DNA from: Hohaiivirga sp031546825
Lineage (GTDB): Bacteria > Pseudomonadota > Alphaproteobacteria > Rhizobiales > Beijerinckiaceae
Direction of reading: 5' to 3'
Length of the DNA: 64,000 nucleotides
NCBI GenBank assembly: GCA_031546825.1
Contig: JAVBJU010000001.1
Location: 1 to 64,000 of the forward strand
Of the stretch, positions 1 through 10,081 are shown in pieces. Below the pieces are notes generated by a model that was not told the origin of the DNA, ran no database searches, and saw only the letters and a list, made by a program, of their open reading frames with translations. Position numbers and translations under genes: made by a program. The stretch's first letter is position 1; each line of letters starts with the position of its first letter.

Positions 1-2
1 CC

Positions 3-1715
<1,713 letters not shown>

Positions 1716-1751
1716 ACCAAAATCTGCGTTATAGTGCGCACAGAAAGCCAG

Positions 1752-1786
1752 ATCGCAGCCGGAATTTCCTGCCGGTTGCGATTTTT
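1752..1786 (+). terminator. Rho-independent terminator after carB
   Basis: An 11-bp stem (ATCGCAGCCGG pairing with CCGGTTGCGAT, one G-U pair) with an 8-base loop is followed directly by TTTTT. It lies 36 bases after the carB stop and before greA. Confidence 0.8.
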
Positions 1787-1798
1787 CATTGTTGTCAA

Positions 1799-1821
1799 CG
1801 GGTCGGAGTTCACCGGCCCGT
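1799..1821 (+). promoter_or_regulatory. Leader hairpin before greA
   Basis: A 9-bp stem (ACGGGTCGG with CCGGCCCGT, one G-U pair) with a short loop sits in the greA leader and ends about 8 bases before the AAGGA ribosome-binding site. A short TTCGCTTT follows. It may be a second terminator, an attenuator, or the base of a small RNA from the leader; the sequence does not decide between these. Confidence 0.45.
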
Positions 1822-1845
1822 TCGCTTTAAGGAATGAGTGCCGAC

Positions 1846-2319
1846 ATGGAAAAAGTGCCGCTTACGGTCGCCGGTTTCAACGCTCTCGAAGAAGAGCTGA
1901 AGCAGCGCCAGCAGGTAGAGCGTCCCCGCATCATCCAGGCGATTTCGGAGGCGCGCGCGCACGGCGATCTCTCGGAAAACGCCGAATATCATGCCGCCAA
2001 GGAAGCCCAGTCCATGAATGAGGGCCGTATCCTTGAGCTGGAAAGCATGATTTCGCGTGCGGAAGTCATCGACGTGAGCAAACTTTCCGGCGACCGCATC
2101 AAGTTCGGTGCCACCGTTAAACTGGTGGACGAAGACACCGAGGAAGAAAAGACCTACCAGATCGTCGGTGAACCCGAATCGGATGTGCGTAGCGGGCGCG
2201 TCTCCATCGCTTCACCCATCGCCAGAGCTTTGCTCGGCAAAGCCGTTGGCGACAGTGTGCAGGTTGTAACGCCAAATGGCGGCAAATCCTACGAAGTGAT
2301 CGAGCTGAGATTCGCCTGA
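1846..2319 (+). CDS. greA: Transcription elongation factor GreA
   Basis: GreA enters the secondary channel of stalled RNA polymerase and stimulates cleavage of the backtracked transcript. The 157-residue product has the usual family length: an N-terminal coiled coil with the tip signature (ARAHGDLSENAEYHAAKEAQ, acidic residues D and E at the tip, about residues 36-55) and a C-terminal FKBP-like domain with SPIARALLGKAVGD. An ATG at 1834 is in frame, but the AAGGA at 1829-1833 touches it, while it lies 12 bases from the ATG at 1846, which also gives the standard MEKVPLT start. Convergent with the lipoprotein gene behind it. Confidence 0.95.
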   Translation: MEKVPLTVAGFNALEEELKQRQQVERPRIIQAISEARAHGDLSENAEYHAAKEAQSMNEGRILELESMISRAEVIDVSKLSGDRIKFGATVKLVDEDTEEEKTYQIVGEPESDVRSGRVSIASPIARALLGKAVGDSVQVVTPNGGKSYEVIELRFA

Positions 2320-2343
2320 TCTTCGCTGTACTAATTCAACCAC

Positions 2344-2376
2344 GCCGCGCACCCAACCGGGTTGCGCGGCTTTTTT
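2344..2376 (+). terminator. Rho-independent terminator after greA
   Basis: A long GC-rich stem (GCCGCGCACCC / GGGTTGCGCGGC with one bulged base) around AACC is followed by TTTTTT. It lies between two convergent genes and may also serve the minus-strand lipoprotein gene. Confidence 0.85.
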
Positions 2377-2386
2377 ACGCGTGGAC

Positions 2387-2776
2387 CTAAAACTTCCCTT
2401 TGATGACATTGAGAGGCGGCGGCGGTGATGCATCAATCGTCTTCAATGTGTTCTCATCCTTTTTATCTGGAACGCTTGGGCTTGGTTCAGACGGCGGTGA
2501 CGGCGCGTGTGATTTGGCCGGAACCGGGGCAGAAGAAGAGGGCCGCGTCGAGTTTTCAGCCGCGGCGTTCCGGTCGCGAGTTGCGGCTCTATCTGCCTCT
2601 CTCATCTCGCGATATCTACGCTCGTCTCTCTCGGCGTCCTGTTGTATTTCCCACTCCGATTTTGGCGTCGAAGGGGCAAAGCCGATGCGCTTGCTGCAAC
2701 CTGCCAACAAGGGTGCGGCACACAACAATGCAATTAATGGATAACGAAACGACCCCATAAGCTGGGAGATGTGCAT
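2387..2776 (-). CDS. Small proline-rich lipoprotein, function unknown
   Basis: The 129-residue product starts with a type II signal peptide ending in a lipobox (LLAGC, Cys about residue 26), so it should be lipidated at the inner or outer membrane. After this comes a charged segment rich in Arg, Glu and Asp (about 40-75), then a low-complexity Pro/Ser-rich tail. I recognise no catalytic domain. The ATG at 2776 is chosen because AGAAGGA lies 9 bases ahead; the later in-frame ATG at 2758 has no such site. Antisense frames over it are shadows. It may be an envelope spacer protein, but that is inference. Confidence 0.7.
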   Translation of the reverse strand: MHISQLMGSFRYPLIALLCAAPLLAGCSKRIGFAPSTPKSEWEIQQDAERDERRYREMREADRAATRDRNAAAENSTRPSSSAPVPAKSHAPSPPSEPSPSVPDKKDENTLKTIDASPPPPLNVIKGKF

Positions 2777-3018
2777 GACAAGCAGTCCTTCTTGTTAATG
2801 CAGCCACCATTGCAGATCGATCCTGAATGCCCACCGGCGGACTGGTTCAGAGTTGGTTCATCGGGTGCGGTAGTGTTCTCTCTCGCACATTCAGGATGTC
2901 CACATCATGCCAGCATGCCCATGTGCTCAGGTCTCACTACCGACGTCGCAATACCGCCCTATTTACATTATCTGCCACCGCCATCCGCGTTATGACGCAA
3001 GCCGCTAAAGGGAAAAAC
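2777..3018. other. Intergenic region with a spaced inverted repeat
   Basis: No gene is convincing here. Two 10-base arms, ATCCTGAATG (2820-2829) and CATTCAGGAT (2888-2897), form an exact inverted repeat separated by 58 bases. The region must hold the divergent starts for the lipoprotein and the esterase genes. No clear promoter or iron box was seen. Confidence 0.4.
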
Positions 3019-3954
3019 GTGGACAATTTAGCTGGGAAAATTTCTACCTTCGCGTTTACGGTGCTCGCCGCTGCCAGCCTGTGGTCCATGCAGCCCATCA
3101 TAGCCTTCGCCAGCGGTGAACTATCGCCCGCAGTACGAGAGCGCACAACGGTATGGTGCGTGCCGGATCAGCGCTCCGGCCGGGACTATTCCGTGTCGAT
3201 CAGCCTACCCGCCAGCTATGATTCTGAACCCGAACGGCATTATCCTGTTCTCTACGTAACGGATGCCGATTACGGCTTTTCCGCCATCGACGCGTCCATG
3301 CGCCGCCTCGACCCCGATGCCCCGGCGACCCGGGAATTCATCATCGTTGGCTTGTCTTACGCAAAAGATGAGGACCCCGCCGATAGCCGCCTGAGGGATT
3401 ACACGCCAGTGCCGCGGAAGGACCAGCGCGGCGGTGGCGGTCCGGCCTATCAGGCTTATCTGCATGACACCGTGTTGCCCTTCGTCGAGAGAAAATTCCG
3501 AACCGATCCCGACCAGAGGATTTACGTCGGCCATTCATATGGGGCGCTTCTCGGAGTTCAAATGCTGTTGAGCCAGCCGGAGATGTTTCACGGCTATATC
3601 CTTGGCAGTCCTTCGCTCTGGTACGCAAACCATGCCGCCTATGAACTTGAGACGGCCTTTGCAAACCATGGCAATGATCTTCCCGCAAAAGTCTTTCTTT
3701 ATGTCGGGGAGTTCGAGGCGGCCAACCCCCAAGACGACCGCTACAACAAGAAGCTGGACATGGTCAGGGATAATGCCGAGTTCACGGAACGTTTGAAGTC
3801 ACGCGGCTATAAGAGCCTCAATATCCACTCCGAGGTCATACCCGCCGAAAGCCATCTGACGGTTTTCCCGGCGGGGTTCGCCAAAGGCATTGTCGAAATC
3901 CTGCCACTGGCCAAAATTTCGAATGCTTTAGATATGGACATAGCCACCCAGTAA
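3019..3954 (+). CDS. Secreted alpha/beta-hydrolase, siderophore-esterase-like
   Basis: An alpha/beta-hydrolase of the putative esterase (IroE/Fes/esterase D-like) family. The nucleophile motif GHSYGA is about residue 175, and a conserved ESHL near the C-terminus supplies the likely catalytic His. A hydrophobic N-terminal stretch ending in AFASG looks like a signal peptide, so the enzyme is probably periplasmic. Members next to siderophore importers often hydrolyse ester bonds of imported siderophores; that role here is inferred from the neighbouring fhu-like genes. The GTG at 3019 follows AAAGGG by 6 bases and gives 311 residues; an ATG at 2992 without a ribosome-binding site would add 9 residues, and the frame is open back to 2827. 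Confidence 0.8.
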   Translation: MDNLAGKISTFAFTVLAAASLWSMQPIIAFASGELSPAVRERTTVWCVPDQRSGRDYSVSISLPASYDSEPERHYPVLYVTDADYGFSAIDASMRRLDPDAPATREFIIVGLSYAKDEDPADSRLRDYTPVPRKDQRGGGGPAYQAYLHDTVLPFVERKFRTDPDQRIYVGHSYGALLGVQMLLSQPEMFHGYILGSPSLWYANHAAYELETAFANHGNDLPAKVFLYVGEFEAANPQDDRYNKKLDMVRDNAEFTERLKSRGYKSLNIHSEVIPAESHLTVFPAGFAKGIVEILPLAKISNALDMDIATQ

Positions 3955-3968
3955 AGCGCACCGCCAAA

Positions 3969-4685
3969 CTACATGAGGCAATCGAAATCGCCTTCGGTTC
4001 TGCCATTTTTCCAGTAGTTCAAAATCTGGTAACGCTCGGCCGGCATGTGCAGGGTTGAGCGCACATGTTTGCGGATGCCGCGCGCAATGGCCGCTTCCGC
4101 ACCGGCCCATACCATCAGATCATTTTTGTCTTGCGAAACGGCCTCACGAACGGCGTCGACAAGGCGGCTTGGCTCTCCCGTGCGGCGCAGCAGACAGCAA
4201 ACATCACGCCCGGCGCAGGCTAACAGGCAACTGGCATCAGGGTCTGACGTTTCCACCAAAGCCGTAACGGAGACGTCATGCGGGAGCGTTTCAAGCGTAT
4301 GCGCAATCGCTGGCAGGGCAGTATGGTCACCCGCCAGCACATAGCGGCGACACGGCGCGGCGGGAATGACGCCTGGGCCGCGCAATCCGACCGTATCGCC
4401 AACACAAGCACGCAGCGCAAAGCGCGAGCCCACTGAATTTTCGCCATGCAGGGCGATGTCGATGTGAACCTCATCACGCATCGGAGCGATATGGCGCAGG
4501 GAATAGGTGCGAATGCGCTCACAACCATTGGCATCCGCGACATGCAGCTTGAGATACGGCCCGAGCGCTCCGGAGGGTGGTGCGAGCGCTGCCACCCCTT
4601 CTCCGCCAAGAACCAACCGGCGCAAAGAAGGGGTAAGGTCGCGGATGGCGAGGATTGTGGCCGTGAGCGGTTGGGTGACAGGCAT
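3969..4685 (-). CDS. Siderophore-interacting protein (ferric-siderophore reductase, ViuB type)
   Basis: A 238-residue FAD-dependent reductase of the siderophore-interacting protein family. It releases iron in the cytoplasm by reducing Fe(III)-siderophore using NAD(P)H. The N-terminal FAD domain has the flavin-binding RTYSLR (about residues 59-64), followed by GDHTALPAI (about 120) and the C-terminal SIP/NAD(P)H domain with MVWAGAEAA (about 193-201). It is 13 bases downstream of fhuB on the same strand and is most likely the last gene of the fhuD-fhuB-reductase unit. The partner siderophore cannot be read from the sequence. Confidence 0.92.
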   Translation of the reverse strand: MPVTQPLTATILAIRDLTPSLRRLVLGGEGVAALAPPSGALGPYLKLHVADANGCERIRTYSLRHIAPMRDEVHIDIALHGENSVGSRFALRACVGDTVGLRGPGVIPAAPCRRYVLAGDHTALPAIAHTLETLPHDVSVTALVETSDPDASCLLACAGRDVCCLLRRTGEPSRLVDAVREAVSQDKNDLMVWAGAEAAIARGIRKHVRSTLHMPAERYQILNYWKNGRTEGDFDCLM

Positions 4686-4698
4686 CAGGCGAGACCCT

Positions 4699-6678
4699 TC
4701 ATTGCGGTTTGCGGCCGAGCTGCCACACCAGGTATGGTAAGCCGATCAGCGCGGCGACCAATCCCGTTGGCAATTGCCGGGGGACAATCACCGTGCGGGC
4801 AAGCGCATCGGCGACCACCATCACCAGCGCGCCAATGAGCGCCGAGGCGATGACCTGTGCACTGGCGCGTTGTATCCCCAACATGCGGGCAATATGCGGC
4901 CCGGCGAGCCCAACAAAGGTGAGCGGCCCGGTCGCCAGCACGGCGGTGGCGGTCAGCAGCGCCGCAATGCCCATCATCGCAAGCCGCACCCGCGGTATTG
5001 GCAGGCCAATTGCTTGGGAGACGGACTGCCCGAGCGGCATGATTTCCAGCCAACGCACCAGCAGCAGGATAATCGGTAGAAGAATGGAAGCAACCGTCGC
5101 CGCAAGCATCACACTGGGCCACCCTGCCTGGTAGGTTGATCCGGCAATCCAGGCGAGCACCTGATTGGCGCGCGGATCACCGAGCGCCAGGAAGGCGACA
5201 ACAATGGCGTCAAGCAAGGCCGAAAGGGCAATGCCTGTCAGCAACATGTGGTCTGGCGCGAACCCGTTACGACGCCCGATGATCAGAACAAGGAAAAGGG
5301 CGAAAAACCCGCCGCCGGTGCCAAAGAGCGTTTGCAGGGTCGCGTCGGTCGCGCCGGCAATGAGCGCCAGCACCACGCCAAACGCGACACCCGTGCCGAC
5401 GCCGAGAACTTCAGGGGCCGCCAGCGGATTGCCGGAGAGGCGTTGCAGCAAAAAACCCGCAACGGCCAACATGCCGCCTGCCAGCAATGCAATGAGCGTG
5501 CGCGGCAGCCGCCAGGGCTCGACAGCGGCAAAATCCGCAATCGCGGTAAAGTGCCAGCCGCTATCGGTGCGACCCAGCAACAACGCGACGATGAGGGCGG
5601 AGATCAGCAATGCGCCCAGTATGGAAATCACAGCCACTGGGCGGCTCTGGCGGTATGCGGGAAGGGTGTTGCGGATCACGGGCGGGTCGCTGCGGCGCAG
5701 GCGCGGCAGAAGCCACAACAGCAGCGGTGCGCCAAGCAATGCCGTTGCCGCTCCGGTCGGTAGATCAATGATTCCGGCAAATTCCAGCAAGCCAACCGCC
5801 GCATCAACCGCCATTACGATGAGGCCGCCGATCATCGGCGCAGCGATCAGCCGCACGCCAAAACGGCGCGCGCCGGATAGCGCAGCGATCTGCGGCGCGG
5901 CCAGCCCGACAAAACCGATGACTCCGACATGGGCCGTGACACTGGCAGTCAGGAGCGCCGCCAGAAGAAGCCCAAAGCCACGAATCCAGATAAGTGGCAG
6001 GCCAAGCGCCCGCGCGGCATCATCTTCAAGAGACAGTATGGAAAGCGGTCGGGTCGCGATGGCCGTCAATGCCAGCAGGATGGCCAGACGCGGAGCCAAT
6101 GCCAGTGGGGCAGACCAGTCCTGCTGGGAAAGCGAGCCACCACCCCACAAGAACAGCACGGGCACCAATTCCTGATTGAGCAACCGCAACGCCACCGTCA
6201 GCGCACCGCAAAACAGCCCGGCGACGAGCCCAGCCAGTATCAGCGCAATCGAGGAGAACCGGTTGCGCAACGCGCACAATAGCACGAAGCCGAGCGCCAC
6301 GAGCGCCCCTGCCAATGCCACAACTTCACGGATAGCAAGCAGGGCTGGCGCTACCAGCAGCGCGATCGTTATGGCCAGTTGCGCTCCGGCTTCGAGGCCA
6401 AGCGTGGTCGGCGAGGCCAGCGGGTTGCGCAAAACCTGTTGCAGCAGAAGCCCTGCCGTGGCCAGCGCCGCACCGGTCAGGAAGGCGGCAATGACACGCG
6501 GCAGTGCGGAAAAATGAAAGAGCAGTTGTTGCGGGTCATCCATGCGTGGGGAAAGTGCCGCGGACAACCATTGACCAGCGGGAAGTCGTGCCGCCCAGCA
6601 CCCAAGAGTCAGCAACCCGGCGAGCACGGTAAGCGCCACGAGTGTCGTCACGAGGCGGCGGGTTTCAGAGAGGTGCAT
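4699..6678 (-). CDS. fhuB: Fe(III)-siderophore ABC permease, two-domain FhuB type
   Basis: 659 residues made of two fused FecCD/BtuC-type permease domains (about 1-325 and 345-659), each with around ten membrane segments. Both halves repeat the same landmarks: an early helix ending in GxxLAxAGxLLQ (GAALATAGLLLQQ; GGMLAVAGFLLQR) followed by RNPLASPTTLGLEAG or GNPLAAPEVLGVGTG, and later a coupling-loop segment with ARxLG (AARALGLPL) near FVGLAAPQIA/FVGLAGPHIA. This is the FhuB layout, in which one chain forms the whole inner-membrane channel. The start overlaps the end of fhuD by 14 bases. The ATPase (fhuC) is encoded across the divergent promoter. Confidence 0.93.
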   Translation of the reverse strand: MHLSETRRLVTTLVALTVLAGLLTLGCWAARLPAGQWLSAALSPRMDDPQQLLFHFSALPRVIAAFLTGAALATAGLLLQQVLRNPLASPTTLGLEAGAQLAITIALLVAPALLAIREVVALAGALVALGFVLLCALRNRFSSIALILAGLVAGLFCGALTVALRLLNQELVPVLFLWGGGSLSQQDWSAPLALAPRLAILLALTAIATRPLSILSLEDDAARALGLPLIWIRGFGLLLAALLTASVTAHVGVIGFVGLAAPQIAALSGARRFGVRLIAAPMIGGLIVMAVDAAVGLLEFAGIIDLPTGAATALLGAPLLLWLLPRLRRSDPPVIRNTLPAYRQSRPVAVISILGALLISALIVALLLGRTDSGWHFTAIADFAAVEPWRLPRTLIALLAGGMLAVAGFLLQRLSGNPLAAPEVLGVGTGVAFGVVLALIAGATDATLQTLFGTGGGFFALFLVLIIGRRNGFAPDHMLLTGIALSALLDAIVVAFLALGDPRANQVLAWIAGSTYQAGWPSVMLAATVASILLPIILLLVRWLEIMPLGQSVSQAIGLPIPRVRLAMMGIAALLTATAVLATGPLTFVGLAGPHIARMLGIQRASAQVIASALIGALVMVVADALARTVIVPRQLPTGLVAALIGLPYLVWQLGRKPQ

Positions 6679-7597
6679 CGGCCACTCCCCCCGACTGGAG
6701 GTATTCGCTCACAAGGCTTGCAAAACGGTTCGCTGCAGTGACCTCCCCAAAGGTCCAAACGGGTGGCAGGCGGTGGATACGTCCTTGCCGCACCGCAGGC
6801 AGATTGCCCCACAGGCTGCGAGAATCAGGGGCGAGCGAGAGGCCCGTTGGCACCGGCTCAACCACAACAATATCGGCGTCGGCAAAGCCTGCGAGCTTTT
6901 CTATGCCGACAAGGGCGTACCCCCAGCCGTTGACCGGTAGTGTCCACATATTGGCAAGGCCAAGCCGATCAAGCACGCTGCCGGGAATGCTGGATCGTCC
7001 ATACACACGCACGAACCGGTTATCAAAGAACTGGATCACCAATAGGTTCTTTGCGGCGTGCCGTGACAGCTTTTTGCTAAGCGCTGCAAACAGCGCGCGG
7101 CTCGAGGCTATGACATCAGCGGCTTGCACCTCTCGGCCGAGAAGCGCGCCAAGCGCCATCAGTTCCTGCTCAGCCTCGACAAGCGCATCCCCTTTTCCGC
7201 GTTGGAGCGAGATTTCATGGGTGGGCGCTATGCGCTCAAGCAATGGACGGGAAGCCGCACCCAACGGGCTGACGAGGATGAGGTCCGGGTTAAGCGCAAC
7301 AATGATTTCCGGGTTGGGCGCATCACGCATCCCCACGTCCGGAGTTGCCGGCGGCAACATCGGCTCGGCAACCCAGCGCCGATAAAGACCGGCGTCACCA
7401 ACACCGATCGGGTGCACCCCAAGCGACAACAGCATTGCGGTGGCGGTCCAGTCGAGGGCGACAATACGGGTGGGTGGAGATGGCAGTTTGGCCCACAAGC
7501 GATTGGCGGGAGAGGCAACAACAGCAGCCAGGCCGCCAGCCAGCAACCCGGCAACAATGGACCGCCTTGTACCTGTATGTCGCTGCTGCGTAACCAA
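6665..7597 (-). CDS. fhuD: Periplasmic Fe(III)-siderophore binding protein, FhuD type
   Basis: A 310-residue class III periplasmic binding protein. It should take ferric siderophore from the outer-membrane receptor and pass it to FhuB. The N-terminus has a twin-arginine type signal (TRRSIVAGLL, cleavage near residues 35-38). The mature protein begins with the usual IVALDWTATAMLLSLGVHPIGV and contains the long-helix hinge of the family around residue 170. It is the first gene of the minus-strand unit, read away from the AT-rich control region that also serves the receptor gene. The exact siderophore is unknown; similarity to FhuD suggests a hydroxamate. Confidence 0.92.
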   Translation of the reverse strand: MVTQQRHTGTRRSIVAGLLAGGLAAVVASPANRLWAKLPSPPTRIVALDWTATAMLLSLGVHPIGVGDAGLYRRWVAEPMLPPATPDVGMRDAPNPEIIVALNPDLILVSPLGAASRPLLERIAPTHEISLQRGKGDALVEAEQELMALGALLGREVQAADVIASSRALFAALSKKLSRHAAKNLLVIQFFDNRFVRVYGRSSIPGSVLDRLGLANMWTLPVNGWGYALVGIEKLAGFADADIVVVEPVPTGLSLAPDSRSLWGNLPAVRQGRIHRLPPVWTFGEVTAANRFASLVSEYLQSGGVADAPL

Positions 7598-7897
7598 TCA
7601 CATCTCAGCCCGTGGTGGGTAGGCGGCGCGAGAGCCTGAAAGGCATACCCGCTCCCTAATTCCGTGCGCTTATGGCATTTGGGGGATGCACATGGCAAGT
7701 GTCCATCAAGATTATTTCAAATTTATAGGTTTTCTAAACTGCAAAACTTAGAAAATATCTAAGTTTCTAGTTTGGAATAATTGTAGACTAAATCTGTTTA
7801 CAAAGTAATATGTTTGCGATTAAGCATCTGTTCTGAAGTTATGTAAGTCTAATTTTGATTGGACCGCACCGTAAGCGCTGAGGGGGAACCACTAGTC
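7598..7897. promoter_or_regulatory. Divergent control region between fhuD and the receptor gene
   Basis: About 300 bases without a credible gene. The stretch 7700-7860 is far more AT-rich than the surroundings and should hold promoters for both transcription units. It contains nested inverted repeats, annotated separately. Confidence 0.7.
7730..7766. promoter_or_regulatory. Irr-box-like (ICE) palindromes
   Basis: AAACTTAGA (7744-7752) and TCTAAGTTT (7758-7766) form an exact 9-bp inverted repeat with a 5-base spacer; TTTTCTAA (7730-7737) and TTAGAAAA (7748-7755) form a second, overlapping one. The core at 7747-7763 matches the rhizobial Irr/ICE pattern TTTAGAA-N3-TTCTAAA at 11 of 14 fixed positions. 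Irr is the haem-linked iron regulator of this bacterial group, so iron control of both arms of the island is likely. RirA or Fur control cannot be excluded. Confidence 0.5.
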
Positions 7898-10081
7898 ATG
7901 AAGCGAATTTTGCGAATGGGCGTCAGCCTGAGCGTGTTGGCAGCGTCGAGCACGCTGGCTATGGGCATGTCTTCTGCCGCTCACGCGCAGAACCGGGATG
8001 GCGCGGTTATTGATCTCAAGACGGTCACCGTTACTGGCGAATCGCCCACGGGACCCGTCACCGGCTATGTGGCCAAACAGACAACCGCCGGCTCGAAGAC
8101 TGGCACAGCCATTGAGAAGATTCCACAATCGATCACTGTTATCGGCCGCGAAGAGCTGGAATCGCGCCAGTCACAGAAAATCGACTCGGCGCTTGCCTAT
8201 ACTGCGGGCGTCACCGGCGCGCCCTACGGGTATGATTCCCGCACCGATTGGGTCTTCATTCGCGGTTTCGACGCCACCCAGACCGGCATTTTCATGAATG
8301 GCCTGCCGCTTTACCAATATGGCTTCGGCGGCTTCCTGGTCGACCCCTATGCTCTTGAGCGCGTTGAAGTGTTGCGCGGCCCGTCATCGGTACTGTATGG
8401 CGGCAGCAACCTTGGTGGCCTTCTCAATTATGTGTCCAAGCGACCGACCGATGTGACGATACGTCAGGTCGAGACCGGCATTAACACCTGGGGCAATGCC
8501 TATGGTGCTTTTGACCTCGGCGGGCGGGCCAATGAGACCAGCGAGTGGAGCTATCGCATCACCGGGAAGATCGCAGGCGGCGGTTCCGAAACCAACAAGG
8601 CCTCAGATTTTCGCGGCTTCATTGCCCCGACGCTCACCTATAAGCCCAATGCGGGAACCAGCCTGACCCTGCTCGGCAGCTACACCAATATCGACCTGAC
8701 CCATCCTGGCGGCTTCCTGCCTTATTACGGCACGGTCAAACCGGCGAGCTTCGGGCGCATCAAGCGCGACTTCTATTACAACGAACCGGATCTTGATCTC
8801 TATAAGCGTTCGCAGAGCATGATCGGTTACGAGTTCCAGCATGATCTCAACAATGCCTGGACCTTCCGACAGAACGTGCGCTACGCCTACGTCGACACGC
8901 GCGAGCGCGGCCCCTATCCGTATGGCTATGAGGATCCGTCTTCCCTATGGGCCTCCTCCAATGTGCCGCTGATGGCTGGCAATCTGCTCCATCGTCTAGG
9001 CTTCGAGCACCACACCACTGTGAACACCCTTTCGGCTGACAATCAGTTACAGGGGAAATTCGACACTGGGCCGTTTTCCCATACCCTGCTGATGGGTCTC
9101 GATTACAAATACTACAACATCAACCACATGCAGGCTTCGGGCAGCGCAACGCCGCTTAGCGCGACCAATCCGGTCTATGGCGCGCGGCAGGGCGCATTGA
9201 GCCCCTATCTGCGTCAAGACTACAAGATGAACCAGTTGGGCACCTATGTGCAGGACCAGATCCGCTTTGCCGATAAGTGGCTGCTCACCCTGAACGGGCG
9301 ATATGACCGCGTCTGGTCCGAAAGCAACGACAAGGTTGGCAATGCCAATTTCAACGGGATAGAAGGTGCGTTCAGCGGTCGCGCCGGTCTGTCCTATGAA
9401 TTTTCCAACGGTATCGTGCCTTATGTCTCGGTTGCCCGTGGGTTCAATCCGTTAATCGGTTCGGACTTTAACGGCAAGCAGTTCAAGCCCGAGACCGGCG
9501 TACAGTATGAGGCGGGCGTCAAATATCGCCCGAGCTTCTTCGACGGTCTGTTCACCGTCGCCTATTACGACATCACCAAGCAGAACGTGCTGACCGCGGA
9601 TACCGATCACATGTTCTTCAGCAACCAGCTTGGTGAGGTGCGCTCGCGCGGCTTCGAATTCGAGGCCCAGACCAATGTCACCGAAGGCCTCAAGGTCATA
9701 GCCTCCGTCTCGGTGGGTCAGATCAGCATCGAAAAGGACACCAATGCCACTGTCATCGGCAAGCGTCCCAATGTCGTTCCGGAAACCTCCGCTGCGCTGT
9801 TTGCCGATTACACCTTCCAGACCGGCTTCCTTCGGAATCTCGGCGTTCAGGGCGGTGTCCGCTATATCGGTGCGTCCTACGCCGATAACCAGAACCTGTA
9901 TAAGGTGCCTGCCGTCACCATGTTTGACGCCGGAGTGCATTACAAATACAACGAGTGGAAATTCGCCGTGAACGTGAACAACCTCTTGGACAAGCGCTAT
10001 GTTGCGTCCTGCTCAGGAGCGCTGAATTGTAACTACGGCTCCGGTCGTGCGGCGTCATTCAAGGCAACGTATACATGGTGA
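7898..10081 (+). CDS. TonB-dependent siderophore receptor, FhuA-like
   Basis: A 727-residue outer-membrane receptor of the hydroxamate-receptor type. The signal peptide ends at AHAQ (about residues 28-31); a TonB box-like VTVTGE follows near residue 45; the plug domain carries IEKIPQSITVIGRE and RGPSSVLYGG; the remainder is the 22-strand barrel, with the family NLLDKRY motif near the end and a terminal aromatic residue (Trp). ATG 7898 is preferred over 7859 because GAGGGGG lies 11 bases ahead and it places the signal peptide at the N-terminus. It heads the unit receptor-exbB-exbD-tonB-fhuC. The ligand is inferred from family and neighbours. Confidence 0.93.
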   Translation: MKRILRMGVSLSVLAASSTLAMGMSSAAHAQNRDGAVIDLKTVTVTGESPTGPVTGYVAKQTTAGSKTGTAIEKIPQSITVIGREELESRQSQKIDSALAYTAGVTGAPYGYDSRTDWVFIRGFDATQTGIFMNGLPLYQYGFGGFLVDPYALERVEVLRGPSSVLYGGSNLGGLLNYVSKRPTDVTIRQVETGINTWGNAYGAFDLGGRANETSEWSYRITGKIAGGGSETNKASDFRGFIAPTLTYKPNAGTSLTLLGSYTNIDLTHPGGFLPYYGTVKPASFGRIKRDFYYNEPDLDLYKRSQSMIGYEFQHDLNNAWTFRQNVRYAYVDTRERGPYPYGYEDPSSLWASSNVPLMAGNLLHRLGFEHHTTVNTLSADNQLQGKFDTGPFSHTLLMGLDYKYYNINHMQASGSATPLSATNPVYGARQGALSPYLRQDYKMNQLGTYVQDQIRFADKWLLTLNGRYDRVWSESNDKVGNANFNGIEGAFSGRAGLSYEFSNGIVPYVSVARGFNPLIGSDFNGKQFKPETGVQYEAGVKYRPSFFDGLFTVAYYDITKQNVLTADTDHMFFSNQLGEVRSRGFEFEAQTNVTEGLKVIASVSVGQISIEKDTNATVIGKRPNVVPETSAALFADYTFQTGFLRNLGVQGGVRYIGASYADNQNLYKVPAVTMFDAGVHYKYNEWKFAVNVNNLLDKRYVASCSGALNCNYGSGRAASFKATYTW

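Noticed and set aside
2400..2760. Two plus-strand frames opposite the small lipoprotein
   Set aside because: The minus-strand frame has a good lipobox and ribosome-binding site; these do not.
5165..6175. 336-codon plus-strand frame opposite fhuB
   Set aside because: Composition is an Ala/Arg/Ser/Pro-rich mirror of a GC-rich membrane gene; no ribosome-binding site and no family motifs.
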